From Ettlia oleoabundans (lineage: Eukaryota > Chlorophyta > Chlorophyceae > Chlamydomonadales), in the NCBI GenBank assembly GCA_019693395.1, contig JAAMXP010000230.1, forward strand, positions 1-38,001: a stretch of 38,001 bases of DNA, read 5' to 3'. Shown here in pieces: positions 10,700-22,100 of this stretch. The position numbers and the translations under genes were made by a program. Every line of letters begins with the position of its first letter. Position 1 is the stretch's first letter. The notes beneath the pieces were generated by a model, which had not been told where the DNA came from, made no database searches, and saw nothing but the letters and a program-made list of their open reading frames with translations.

Positions 10700-13600
10700 C
10701 TACCTGGTGTGCTGTGGCAGCAGCATGCTGAAGCGTGAGGCGAGCGGTTCACTGAGCTGGGCGGCCCTCGTGGCGACGCGGCGTATGCGACGTGAGCCCT
10801 GGGGGTCGCGCTCGTTCAGCAACATGCAGCTCTGTCCGGCATACGCCACTTGCACAACCACTTCCTCATGCTGCTGCTGCGGCGGCGGCGGGCCTGCCTG
10901 CGCAGGCTGTTCTGCTTGCTGCGGTTGTGCTGGTGTTGCATCCTTTCCTGCATCAGCGGCACCAGGAATAGGACAGCCCTCCTGCAGGCCCGCAGGCCGG
11001 CGGCGGCGCTGCGTTTCAGGGGCAGCAGGGATGGGCTGCCGCCACGGCTCCCCATCCATCTGCATGTGTGTGTAGCCATGATCATCCTTGATCTGCACCA
11101 GCATGCGGCAGGGAAAAAGGAAACAGGTTGAAACTCATAGAAAGAACAGGGCTCTGCAAGCCAGTCAGGGATGGTTGTAGCATAGTTCCGGCATGGATGG
11201 GGAGCAGAGCAAGTGATGGGGCCGCCGGCCAGTAGCGACCTGACAAAAGCCACCAGGTTCCGCCCCACAATGCCCTGTCTCACCTCGCAGCCATCCTCGA
11301 TGACCGGCAACAGCTCAAACCCAGCACCGAATTCGCCGCCTGGCTGTACCCTCCCCACCCTGCAGCCCCAGCCTGCTCCAGCCTGCCCCGCTCAACCCAA
11401 AACATGGCCAACGATTTGTCTCATGCTCCACCCACCTTGCCTGCCCGCGCCTCCAGCCTCATCTCCACCTCTCGGCACTGCGCCAGCCGCACAGCGTGCA
11501 GCTTGCTGCTGACCTGGGCCATGGTCAAGGCGGCGTGCCAGCCGGAGCTGAACCCAACCACCTGCAGGCAGTAACGGTTGGACAGCCCCGCAGACAGGCA
11601 CGCCAGGAGCGAGCAAGCAGGCACAAACCGAAAAGGTGTAAAGATGCGCTTCAGCATGCAAGTTCCTTCCTTCCCAGCAGGCAGTGCAGTCGATCTAAGC
11701 AGCTGGATAGCATTGCCGCCATCTGCCACGTGAAACAAAGCACCCCAACAAGAACAACGCCAAGTACTGAGATGCGAAGGTCAGTAGGATAATCCAGCCC
11801 ACCTCTATGAGCCCATCATCAAAAATGGGTGCACGCCTAAACTGCTGCCCCTTGAGCAGCGTGCTGTCACCCAGGCCCACAATGTCCCGACCCCCGCCGT
11901 AGCTCTGCAGATGGGTGCATTCATGATGGGGGGAGTAGCGGCGAGTGAGGCGCTGTGCAGGTCGGCAGGACAGGCATGCTGGGAGGCACGGACAGGCAAC
12001 AGGCACTTGTCACGAGTTGAAACAGGGAGCGAGTAATGCAGTCGGCAAGATGCCCAGCCAGCAGGGGAATTTGGGATTGGATAAACTCAGCGTGAAGCGT
12101 GCTGTGTGCAGCCAAGTCTGCACTCGTAGTGTTTGCCTGCCTGCTTGCCTGCCCGTGTGCATCCTGATACCTTCCAGCCCAGGGGCAGCTAATGGTCTAA
12201 GGCAGGGATTGAAATAAATGTCAATCCCACCTTATGAGTGAGTGTATCCTCCCCAGCCCTTCTCATCACTCCTCCCATTCAGCTCTCCATGCCGCTTCAT
12301 TAAGAGCATGCCATAACACCAAATGCAGCCCAGCCCAGCCCAGCCCAGCCCAGTGCAGCCGCCCATGCCACCCACCTGTATGTTGAGCAGCACCAGCGCC
12401 CGCACGCTGCGTGGCACCGCCACCTCCCGCCACTCTGCGCCCTCCTCATCACGCACTCGCAGCCGCAGCTTGTTGGTCAGGGGCTGCAGGGCCATGGAAG
12501 AAAGCAGAGGCGTTGGCAGCATGTGTGCTGGGGGTGGCTGACTGGAAATGCATGTGGTATTGGGGAGCCGGGAAATGCTCAATGCAGGTTGCAAGTGGGG
12601 TCATGTTGTGGTTGGAGTTGGGTGGGGTGCTACGATTCTCCATACTGGCTGCCGTGGGAAAGCAGCAACAGTGCGGCCCTGGCCAACACATGAATCTTCC
12701 CCCTGCTGCAGCCTGCCGACAATCAAACCTCAACTCACTGCCACAGCCCAGCTGATGCTGACAAGTCTCCACCCCCATGACATATAACCAAGGAAGGGCA
12801 ATGCACACCACTACCCACATGCCACCACCTCTCCTGTTATACACCCTATCCCCGCACCTGTGCCCCACAAAACCAGCCGCTAGTACAAGAATACCATGAG
12901 TACCAGGCCTGCAGTACACCACCAGCAGCACCATGCTATCAGTACTGTGCAGAAAAGGCAGCTTGTATGCAGCCATGTAGACCTGCCACCACACCCCTCC
13001 TTTCTACATCTAAACATGCCACACCGCATCCAGCCGCCGCATCCCCCAACCCCCCCCACTGCCCACTGCCCACGTAGTTGCCCTCGCATCCACCGGGCTC
13101 GGGCGTCCCCTTGCAATGCACACGCAGTGCCCATGCCTGCAGCCACCTACACCTGGTTGAGTGCACGATTGGATGCAGCCCAGCCGTGTGCCTCCCTCAG
13201 GCTGTGAAACCCATATGCCGCCTCAGCATCCAGCCCAAGGCTCAGGTAGTTCCAGAATAGGCCTTGGGCTACTCGGGGCTTAACAGATAACATTGGGGGA
13301 GAGCACCAGAGGCTACCATCTCGTCAAGGTGGTGTGGTGTGGCTATCAGTGGTGTTATTGGGGGTGCTGTGTTGCTGTTATGAGTGGGTATGTGACCCAT
13401 GAGCGTGCGCATGAAGTGCACAGGCTAGTTCGCGAGGGCACCAAGCTACCATCCTATGCAGGCCTCCCGCCCAACCCACGAACATTTCCCTCCCGCTGCC
13501 TGCATCCTGCTCACATTGTGGGGGTCTGCTGCCAGAGCATACGGCAGCTCTGGAAAGTACGAGGGGTGCGGCGCGGTGATGCGTAGTGCCCAGCAGTCCA

Positions 13601-15626
13601 GGTGGCGAAGGCTGGCGTCCGCAAAGTGCTTCAGTGTGGTGTACAGCTGAAGGGCAAAGGGGGTGGATGGGCAATGGTACGAGGTAATATTGGCTGCAGG
13701 CGGGTTGCCGTGGCGTTCAAGTGTGCCGTTCAGTGGCCGGAGGGGTGCACACCTGGGAACTGACGCGGCTCACTGCACATGCCCCACAGCCACCAGACCC
13801 GCTGTGGGTTGGGGCCTCGCCACTATTGCCCATTTACTGGTATCACCTCTGCGGTGACCATCTTCACCCTGCCATCAAGACAATTCACCTGCCACTTTGC
13901 CAGGACCTTACCCCAGCCTACGCCTGCCAACCCCAAGGCCGTGATCACCATCACCAGCCATCAACATCAACAAAACTACCAACGCACCACCACCACCACC
14001 CGCCCCACTCACCTCCCGCGCCGCAATCCAGCGCTCCAAGAACGCGTTGCCCCAACCGAAGCTCAGGCTAAGGTCGTTGCCCGTGCCCAGAGGCATGATG
14101 GCAACTGCCGGCTGTGGCTCAAGTCCCAGCTCCCGCACAGTCTTGAGCAGCCAGGTGACAGTTCCATCGCCGCCGGCAGCCAGGATGCGCAAATTCCTAT
14201 GGAGGCATGCTTGGGGGGTGGTGCGAGAGTACAGCGTGATGCCTCGATTATGATCAAGCTGTTGTATTGCTAATTGGACCCCTTGGACCCACAACTTGTG
14301 ACGGGGGACCACTCGATCATTGGTATGCTTGAAGTTTCGGACGTGGTTGAAAATGGTAAAGGTGTGGCAAGTTTGGCAAAAGAGAAGCTCAAGCTTGGCG
14401 AACAAGCTCAATCTTTGGTGTAAGATCCCCCACCCCCACCCCACACCGACACCAACACACCCCCACCTTACATCCACCCACCCACCTGCGCACGTGCCCC
14501 GCCAAGCTGTCCCCGTGTGCCTCCCGGGACACAAGGTTGTCCCATATCGTGCGCAGCACCGGGGCGGGACGCGACTCTGCCAGGTCAAACTGCGGCAGCA
14601 AGTGGCGGTAGAAGGGGGCCTTGAAACACCAATTTGGTCACACAAGTATGCAATTAAACAGCGGGCTATGACAGGTGGCAACACCTTTGTCGGGCTGTGC
14701 ATGCGCCATGATAAGACGCCGTGCCAAGCGTGATCGCCTGTCAAGCTGTCCCAGCCCAGCCCAGCCTGCTGGCACCACTCCAGCCAGCCCCGGCACGAAT
14801 GCACCCATTAAGCGCCACTAGCCATCCTTTTTCCAGGATGCAATCCCCAGCTCAAACGCTTACCACTTGCGCCTGGCCCAAGCTACGGCTCAGCACGGTC
14901 AGTAGGCGGGGCCCCACGCGCCCGCCGCTCTTAGCATTGATGAACACGATAAGCGGCGTGTCGGCCACGCCTGGCCCCACATACCTCTTAGTCCCCACCA
15001 GGTATTCTGCGGGTATCCTGCGGTGCCAGCAGCACCCTTGCAAAGTAGGAAGGAGTTGCTGAGCGTAAACCACCACATGCTGGCCTCAGGCACAGCAGGC
15101 AAGTCAGTGAACAAGCCGATGGGTAGGGCGCGGCAAGCTGGCAAGCAGACCAGGCAGCGGCTGCCAGCAGGCATGAGCCACAAAAACAATCACAATGTGC
15201 AATGGACCACCCCGTGCTCTGTGGGAATCACAGGTTCACCCTGTCTGAAGGCAACAAGCGCTTAGCCTTGGCTTGCAACACCGCTTCAGCCTCTGTTGCC
15301 GTATATGTGGGCCATGCCCGTGCCAGGGGGCAGATAGCCGGGTGGGCCCCGATGCCTTCGTGCAGATGGCAGCACCCGCAATAACGCTCTGGTGCAGGCT
15401 GCAGCACCCACCTGTAGGGCTCCCGCATGTCAGTCATTTCCCGGTATTCCAGGTAAGCAGAGTCAATCGAGTCAAGGTTGACCTCATTAGGTGCATCACG
15501 CGACAACACCCGCCCCGCCGCCCTATCCGCCCCGCCGCTCTCTGCACCCGCGCCTTTGCTTTCGAACGGTGAAAGGGCGAGATCAGGCGATGCGCCATTG
15601 CTGCGGGGTGGGGGCCCCTGCAGCAT
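10700..15626 (-). CDS. DGK: Diacylglycerol kinase, plant type without C1 domains
   Basis: Exons in transcript order: 15412-15626, 14864-15017, 14486-14589, 14013-14196, 13515-13646, 13153-13278, 12858-12908, 12376-12483, 11803-11904, 11436-11561, 10700-11092; 564 residues, all phases match. It phosphorylates diacylglycerol with ATP to phosphatidic acid at membranes. Catalytic domain: [13 protein letters not shown] (93-105), AGGDGTV (165-171, the nucleotide-binding Gly-rich loop), PLGTGNDL (193-200), SFGWG. Accessory domain from about residue 220: [68 protein letters not shown] and MDGEPW (446-451), in the order found in plant DGKs. No C1 zinc fingers precede it, so it resembles plant clusters II/III. 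The Gln-rich tail (452-564) is extra. The start is the only ATG after an in-frame stop; an upstream non-coding exon is possible. Confidence 0.93.
11284..11343 (-). other. Candidate 60-base cassette exon in DGK
   Basis: Within the last intron, an AG acceptor and a GTGAGA donor enclose exactly 20 codons in phase 0 on both sides ([20 protein letters not shown]). Including it would insert 20 residues before the MDGEPW strand; the family does not have them, so the main model skips it. Confidence 0.3.
12325..12353 (+). repeat. CAGCC pentanucleotide repeat
   Basis: Five to six near-perfect CAGCC units lie inside a DGK intron. It is a simple repeat, probably polymorphic. Confidence 0.85.
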
Positions 15627-15988
15627 GGGGGAGGTATGGATTGCAGCCGGCAGGGTGGCGGTGAGACTCCCAAAGCGGCAGCGGCGGGAGCAGAGTGTGA
15701 CCTGCGGCGCCTAAGCGATCGCGGTTAAGTTCGTGGGTGATGGTCGGCAGTGTTAAATCCCGCGAATACCTGCAGCTCAACCTCTCCGCCCATCTTGTGC
15801 TCAGCAAATCAGGGTTCAAACTCGGGGACCGGCGGTGGCTGTTATCGGAATGAAATGTGGCAAGGTTGACAAAGATGGGATGGTTTAGGACCGATTGATC
15901 GACTCATGGACTTGTGCCTTCTGCTTTCCAGCTGCTGCCACTGCTGCCCGGCAGGGACTGGGGCAGGATCCCATGGTACAGTGCTATG
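15627..15988. other. DGK promoter region
   Basis: It lies between the DGK start and the 3' end of the PUB gene. An in-frame stop lies about 85 bases upstream of the DGK ATG. A GTTCAAAC near 15810 resembles a Pol III B box but no A box accompanies it. Nothing else is visible. Confidence 0.4.
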
Positions 15989-15993
15989 TTACA
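15989..15993 (-). terminator. PUB-gene poly(A) signal TGTAA
   Basis: Reads TGTAA on the minus strand, about 275 bases after the stop of the PUB-domain gene. Confidence 0.55.
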
Positions 15994-16266
15994 AATGACA
16001 TGCATGGGCGTCTGAATACAGCTTCTTGTAGTGGAGAGACATTAATACATAGGACAACGAAAGAGAAGCGGATTCAAGAGGGGGATACCAGTGCCGGAGT
16101 GGTTTGAAATAAAATGCGGCCGGGGCATGCACGCATGCGCCATGGGTTCTGGGCTTCGATGCTGTGCTGCGCCCAATGCCAAGCCTCATCGCTACCCCTC
16201 CCTCGGGCGGGACAGTACTGCCTAATGACAAGCCTCACCACCAGCTCAGTTGCGCCAGGCAGCGGC

Positions 16267-17655
16267 TCAGCAGCCACACCCGCTGTCGAAGCCTGCGTCC
16301 TTTGCAGTGGCGATACTGCCACCGGTGCCCGGCAGCGGCTGCGCTACGCTGGGCTTGGTGACAGGCTCACGACAGGCGCGCTCTGCCTTGTCAGCCTCCA
16401 GCTGCTGCCGCAGCGCCTCCTGCTCCTCAGAACCCAGCAGGCTGGTGGCGTTCTTACTGTGCAACACCAAATCCTTTGCACTCTTCTTCTTCAGAGCCTG
16501 CTGAGCCTCCTGGATGGTGCGCACCTGCAATGGGGGAGAGGGGGTGGCGCAGGGTGTTTGTAGCAGGCTGAGCAGGTGGGCATTTAGCAAGAACTCCCTA
16601 AATGTGAATGTCTGGCCTATTTTTGGCGTTCAGCCTTCCAACATTGAGATTACTAGCAGGAATGGGAGTGGGGTGTGGGATCTTGGGTGTAGGTGTGCTT
16701 GGTGGTGTGAGCGCGTACTGGTGGCAGGCTGAAGTCGGATTCCAGTTGCACAATACGAGTTGATAGGCCACATCAGCAGCTTTCCTTGGAGCAAGTTTAC
16801 CAGAAGGGCGGGTAGGGAGCGACTATGTGCATAGCAGGTAAGCAACACGCAACGTGAGCTGCTGCACCCACCAACAAGCTACACAAGCAGGGTTGTGCTC
16901 TCTTTCAAATCTCCCGCAACGTTCACCAACCCTGCGAGCCTCGGTGCTTGAGCAGACACCCCTGCACAGTTATGCCTGCTGTTTGAACCATGCCTGCACC
17001 GCAGACAACCCGCCTGCCCAACTGTCACGCCCACCTGCACCATGCTGGCTGCGCCTTTTGGCAGGTTCATCACCGCCTCTCCTCCCTCCTCGCCCTGCTG
17101 CCAGCCCAGCTCTTGCATTGCAGCCAGCCCTCCCTCAGCCTCCACGATGCCTGCCCTGATCTTGGCGTTGCTCAGCTTGATTCGGCGGAACTTGTCCTCC
17201 CCAGGCTGCACCACAACATTGTAGGTGATTTTCTCAAGGAGCTCCAGCGCTGCAAGCGAGCCCACAGCCGCCAACGCAGTCTCAAGCGGCGTGCGCTTGT
17301 CCTTGATGAGAGCGGTGGTGCTGAAGTAGCCTACAGTGGCGAGGGAGGCGGGCAAAGCAGGTGGGCGGGGCTGGCAATTTGAACGGAAATGCTCTGCTTG
17401 GCACAACTGCCGTTGCAAGGCAAGGGTGGGCAGCGAGGGAGAGCTTAGGCGGCTGAAAGTAACGGTGGGGCTCAACAGATCACACAGCCTAGTATCTTCA
17501 GGGCTGGTTGATGTTTATGACACACATGCAGGAATGCAAGAGCTGCAACAGTCGCACGCAGCACTAGCAAGTCCGCAGGCGGATGGGGTGCTGAGACTGT
17601 TCCTACAAGGTGCAGCCGCCCGCTCATCCCTTTCTGCTGGAGCAGGAGCCCCCAT
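16267..17655 (-). CDS. PUB-domain protein, likely CDC48/p97 cofactor
   Basis: Exons in transcript order: 17607-17655, 17035-17330, 16267-16524; 200 residues. PUB (PUG) domains bind the C-terminal tail of the AAA ATPase p97/CDC48 in ubiquitin-dependent protein extraction and degradation. The domain spans about residues 28-112: the helix ALAAVGSLAALELLEKI, then the hallmark NVVVQPGEDKFRRIKLSN and GGLAAMQELGW. A short helix with Gln, Lys and Glu follows (RTIQEAQQALKKK, QEALRQQLEADKAER). No UBX, UBA or peptide-N-glycanase domain is present, so it is smaller than most PUB proteins of animals and plants. It ends CGC, a C-terminal Cys-x-Cys. The first exon is the weak part: three donors there share the needed phase, and the one chosen (GTAGGA) gives the shortest N terminus. 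Confidence 0.78.
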
Positions 17656-19035
17656 TTGGCTCTATCAACGCGGACACCGCGGCAGCACCCGCCCCTTAGC
17701 GAAGGCTGGGTAACACGAGGCAGCGGGCGCGCCGGCGGGATGCCTTGCCTGCGTAGCCCATGGATTCTGCGTGTAGACAGCCAAAGCCTGGAGGGTCTTG
17801 ACGCAGTAGGCCTCTGTGCACCGCACGTTGAAAGCGGGTGCGCCCAGTCCGAACTTGAAAGTTACGACGGGACACAGGACTACGGGCCAAGACCGCTGGC
17901 TGAGGGCGGCTGCCTCATCATAACCTCTCCAACTGAAGTCGTGTACCGCTCGCAGCGGCAGTACACAACTCTCAAGAGGCTCCCATCCTGGGCATCTTCA
18001 TCAATGCTTCCTTGTCTGCGACCTGCCCAATTCAAATCCACTATTCAGGTTGTGTTGGATAGCTACACACATGAATTCGACCACTGCCTCAATTAGCAAT
18101 AAAAGCGGCCGCTTACAGTAGAGAAGGAAAAGGGCCAATGCTGCTCATGACTGGTAGTTGCGTTGGATTTAAGGATACGAATCAATGGGTCGTCTCTGCC
18201 TACCTCATGCAAGTGCGGGGGTCTTCTCTAGCGCAGTCAAGGGTGCCTAGCGTGCTGCAGAGTGGAAGCATGAAGCGAAACCGGAGCAAGGAAAGAGACG
18301 AGCCCCGACGGGGATGCCACCCTGGGAACAAGGGCAGTAAGGAAACACAAGGGACAAGGGCATGGAGCCGGAGGGGTGGCATCGGGCGGCCACCCCAATG
18401 CGACTCTGGTTGCGCGCTAGGAGCGCCGATTTGCATTGGGACAAGGACAAGATTGGTGGGTGTTTTGGGCTCGTGGCGGCCATTTAGTGAACAAAGTAGC
18501 GGCGGGTCAAAGTGCGGGGGAACAGGCAAGGAGCGATGGAGGAAGCACGAAAGGAAGCGCTTGGTGCCACAGCAGTGAGGCATCACGTGTCAGGCCTGCC
18601 ACCAAGTCATTGCTGAGGCCCGGGTGGGCCGGGTGGCCTGCCGGACGAGCACAGGCGACGGGAAAACAAGTCAGGGCTGTGGGCTGAAATGCATGTGGTT
18701 TTTCGAAAAAAGGAAGCAACAGGATTCTACCAGTGGAACAAAACGGCAAGAAGAAGGTGTGGGCAGGAACGGCTTCGCTTGCGCACATTTGGAATATGCA
18801 TGGACTGCTGAGGAAGCAAACAAGGCAAAGAGGAGGGTAAGGCGGTGGACGGCAGGCTTTAGGGCCTCAGGCTGCCTGGGCCTGCCGCCTCGCACGTCTA
18901 GTGCTGCCATGGCAGCTTGTTGCTGGGTCCGCAAGGCACGCTCGCCTCTTATATACAAGCGGGTGTGGCTGGTTGGCCAGCTGCTGCTTAGATGCTGCTG
19001 GTGCTGGCTGCGGATCTAAGGGTGCGGAGCCACAC
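17656..19035. other. Intergenic, PUB-gene promoter side
   Basis: Both neighbours are on the minus strand, so this should hold the PUB-gene promoter at its left and flank of the RBM45-like 3' end at its right. Open frames of 60-150 codons occur on both strands, but none shows a family motif or good splice pairing. I see nothing else. Confidence 0.45.
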
Positions 19036-19040
19036 TTACA
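19036..19040 (-). terminator. RBM45-like poly(A) signal TGTAA
   Basis: Reads TGTAA on the minus strand, 150 bases after the stop codon of the RRM gene. Confidence 0.65.
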
Positions 19041-19189
19041 CGGTTGGTGGGGCATGTGGGTGGTTGGCAGGCTGGCCAGATGGCGTCGCACACACATGTG
19101 GGTTCACCTGCCTGCAAAGGCTGCTACAGTAGCTGCTGCAGCCATGCAGCCACGCGAGGCGGCATGCTGCTGCTAGTGTGCTGCGCCTG

Positions 19190-22100
19190 CTATGGCGTCA
19201 TGCGCAGCTGCAGGGGCAGAGGGGGAGAGTGTCGGACGTGCAGCACCTCCCCTAGCACCTCAGTGCCATTCAGACTGCCAACTGCCAGGCGGGCGCCCTC
19301 AGTGCTCGCATATTTCACCATCGCCACCCGTTCATCTGCCAGCACGCGCACAAACTCAACTGCAGGGCACGGTAGCAGGCACCAAGTGGGAGATTATGTG
19401 AGGGAGCGTGTCTCCTGCACCCGCAGCCGTTGGTGGGAGTGCAGCAAGCAGTCGGCACCTGTTCAATACACAGCTGACTGTTCGAGATGGTTGAACTAGC
19501 TCTCTGAAACCAGCCAGCCACCTGTGCACTTTGTAACTGCCTACAGCAGCCAGCGCTTGCACCCCAGCCACACCATCAATGTATGTATCCGGCTCGGTTC
19601 ACGTGCACACCCAACCCCCACCGCCACGCGCTGGAACCCTGCTGCCCACCTGGGCCCACTTGTGAGAAGATATGTGTGAGAGCATAGTCTGGCAGCGGCC
19701 TGCTGAGCGCACTGTACACCACACTGTCATCGTGCTGCAGCCCCAAGGCCTTAAGGGGGCTGACGCCCGCTGACCCAGCGCACCCGCTACCCTGCTGGTG
19801 CAGCGGCGACATGGAGCCTGCAGCGGCACCGGCTGTTCCAGCGCCACCCTGCGCTGCAGCCTGCTGCTGTACTGCTGCGAGTGCAGCTGCTGCCTGGTGG
19901 TGGTGTTGCTGCTGCTGCTGCTGGTCTGGGGAAAGGGCGCGCCAAGAGCTGGTGGCGCCGTCGCTAATGGTGGGACCAGACATGGCGGTGGTTCCAGAGG
20001 CAGGAGAGTGTAGGTGGCCGTTTTCCTGCAGTTTGGGCAGTGGCGGCAGCATAAAAGCAAATGCAAGCGGGTTGAAGCCAATCATCCTATCGGTAAAGCC
20101 AGGCAACGAGCGGTAGCTTGAAGGAGGCAACCTGCCTGCCCTCAATTTGTGACGCAGGCAAAACGGTCGGGCTGCCAGCAAACCACCAAGCCAGCAGTGA
20201 CCCCTCACCCTCCCCACCTGTAGTCTCATGTTCGCAAGGCTGTTCTGTACGGCCGCCAGATCTGAGCCATCCAGAAGGGCACCCATGCCCGGGCGCAGCG
20301 GTGAGGAGTGGGGAGAGGGTGCGCCAGTACCGGGGCCGGTGGCGGCCCCGGCTCCTGGATGTGGAACTGCCGGCCCGCCACTGTGGGAGAGGGGTGAGGG
20401 CTCCCCAGACACTGTGTAGGAGCTGCTCTGCAGAATGCCTGCTGCGGACTCTCCTGCAGATAACAAACAATAAGGCATAAGGGGCATGGGAGAGAGAGTG
20501 GTAACAGCAGAAGGGCAGTTTGAGCGTCCTCGGACTTGCTTACTGCCCTCCCAACCACACACCGACCCACGCCCTAAACCAATGCGAAGCTCGCCATGCG
20601 GCAGGCAGCAAATCGCACACAGATCCATCCATGTTGCACCAACGGGTTTTTCCTCACACCCAAGTGGCAGCCCCCGCGCACCCGTCATGGGAGTGTGCAG
20701 CTGCATGCTGGTGCTGCAGGCGCCATCCTGCGGCGAAGCGGCCACAAAGCTGTGGTGCATGCCTGCTGCCACCGCAGCCCTAGCAGCAGCAGCCACGTTT
20801 TCATCAGAAGTAACAGCGCTGCTGCCTGGGCCGCCGGCCGAGAGGTAGCTGCCGCTGCCAGTCGAGGCGCTGCCAGCCTCGGCGGCATCAGCTGACCCCA
20901 GCAGACTATCTCCTGAGCCGCGCATGGGGCGGGCTCCCAGCGGCTCAGCAAACATGACCTGCAGGCGGAAAGAACGGGAGGACAAGGTCACGAGAAGCCT
21001 TTTGGCAAACCATTGAAAGGCGGGGGAAGAAAGGAAGAGATTGGGTTAACCGGGCCTGAGTCGTCAACACCCGGCATCCGCCGCAGCCACCACAACATCC
21101 CAGCCCACCCTATCATCGCCACAGCCGCAACAGAGCCACCATCCACCCGTCCAGTTGCGGCACATCCACCCATCCACCGCACAAAACACATAGCCAGCCA
21201 CCCACCTTAAGCTTGTACCCTGCCCCTGGCGGGAACTCGAGCCCATTGAGCTGCACCTGCGCCGCAGCGGCGGCCTCAGGGGCTGCATAAGACACATATG
21301 CGTAGCCCTTTGAGCGCCCGGTAAGCCGATCTTTCTTTAGATCGCAGTACTCCATGCCGGGGAAGGCGCGGAAGAGGCGAGACAATGCATCATCGCCAAC
21401 GCTCTGCGGTAGGCAGTAAGTGGTACAGGAGGGGATGGGGCCGACGCAAGGTGGACTGGGGAGCGGGCAGGCAGCTAGGCATGCCGTCCTCTAGATAAAC
21501 AGCAAAATGGCAAGGGAGTGCAGTGAAGGCAAAGAATAGGAGAAAAAGCCCAGGCCAACACCATTCCTTCCAACCGATGCAACACAGCCGACGATGCAGC
21601 CTGACATTCCAGCTTCAACCTCCTCCTACGCACACAACACATGTTTACCCATCCCACTCTCACTGACCACCCAGACCATAACGCACCCAGCCAAACGCAG
21701 GTTAAACAGGCTCGCCTTCGACACCCCAGGCTCACCCACTCACCTTGTGCACCACCACAAACAGCCGCGTCTTGCTTAGAGCTTTTGAATGAGCTGCGCC
21801 GCTGCTGTGGCCCATGGGCGTTAGCAGGTTGTTGCTGCTGCCGCCGCTAGTGAGGCCTGCCATGCCGCTAAAGCCAGTCACACCTGCGAGCATAAAACAC
21901 ACAGGGAGAATGATGCAGCAGCCCATGCAGTGATCAACTATGCCCAGCTGAAAGACTGCCTCCACACAGGCAGCGAGTGCTGTGGCACGCACATTAGGCC
22001 TCATTTTATTGGCCACCAAATGCGCCAGCACGTTCCAGGCCATGGCTACAGTTGTTACCCTGCAATACCCTGCAATACCCACCCATCGGGCAAGCCTGCA

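Noticed and set aside
15735..15835. Pol III gene near the DGK start
   Set aside because: Only a B-box-like GTTCAAAC; no A box at proper distance and no clover-leaf.
17656..18096. 146-codon plus-strand frame upstream of the PUB gene
   Set aside because: No family motif, mixed composition and no splice partners; probably chance.
19576..20991. Single 471-codon minus-strand gene
   Set aside because: It is the RRM gene read through two open introns; the splice sites and phases at both introns are good, and RRM4 can only be completed by the exon at 19190-19359.
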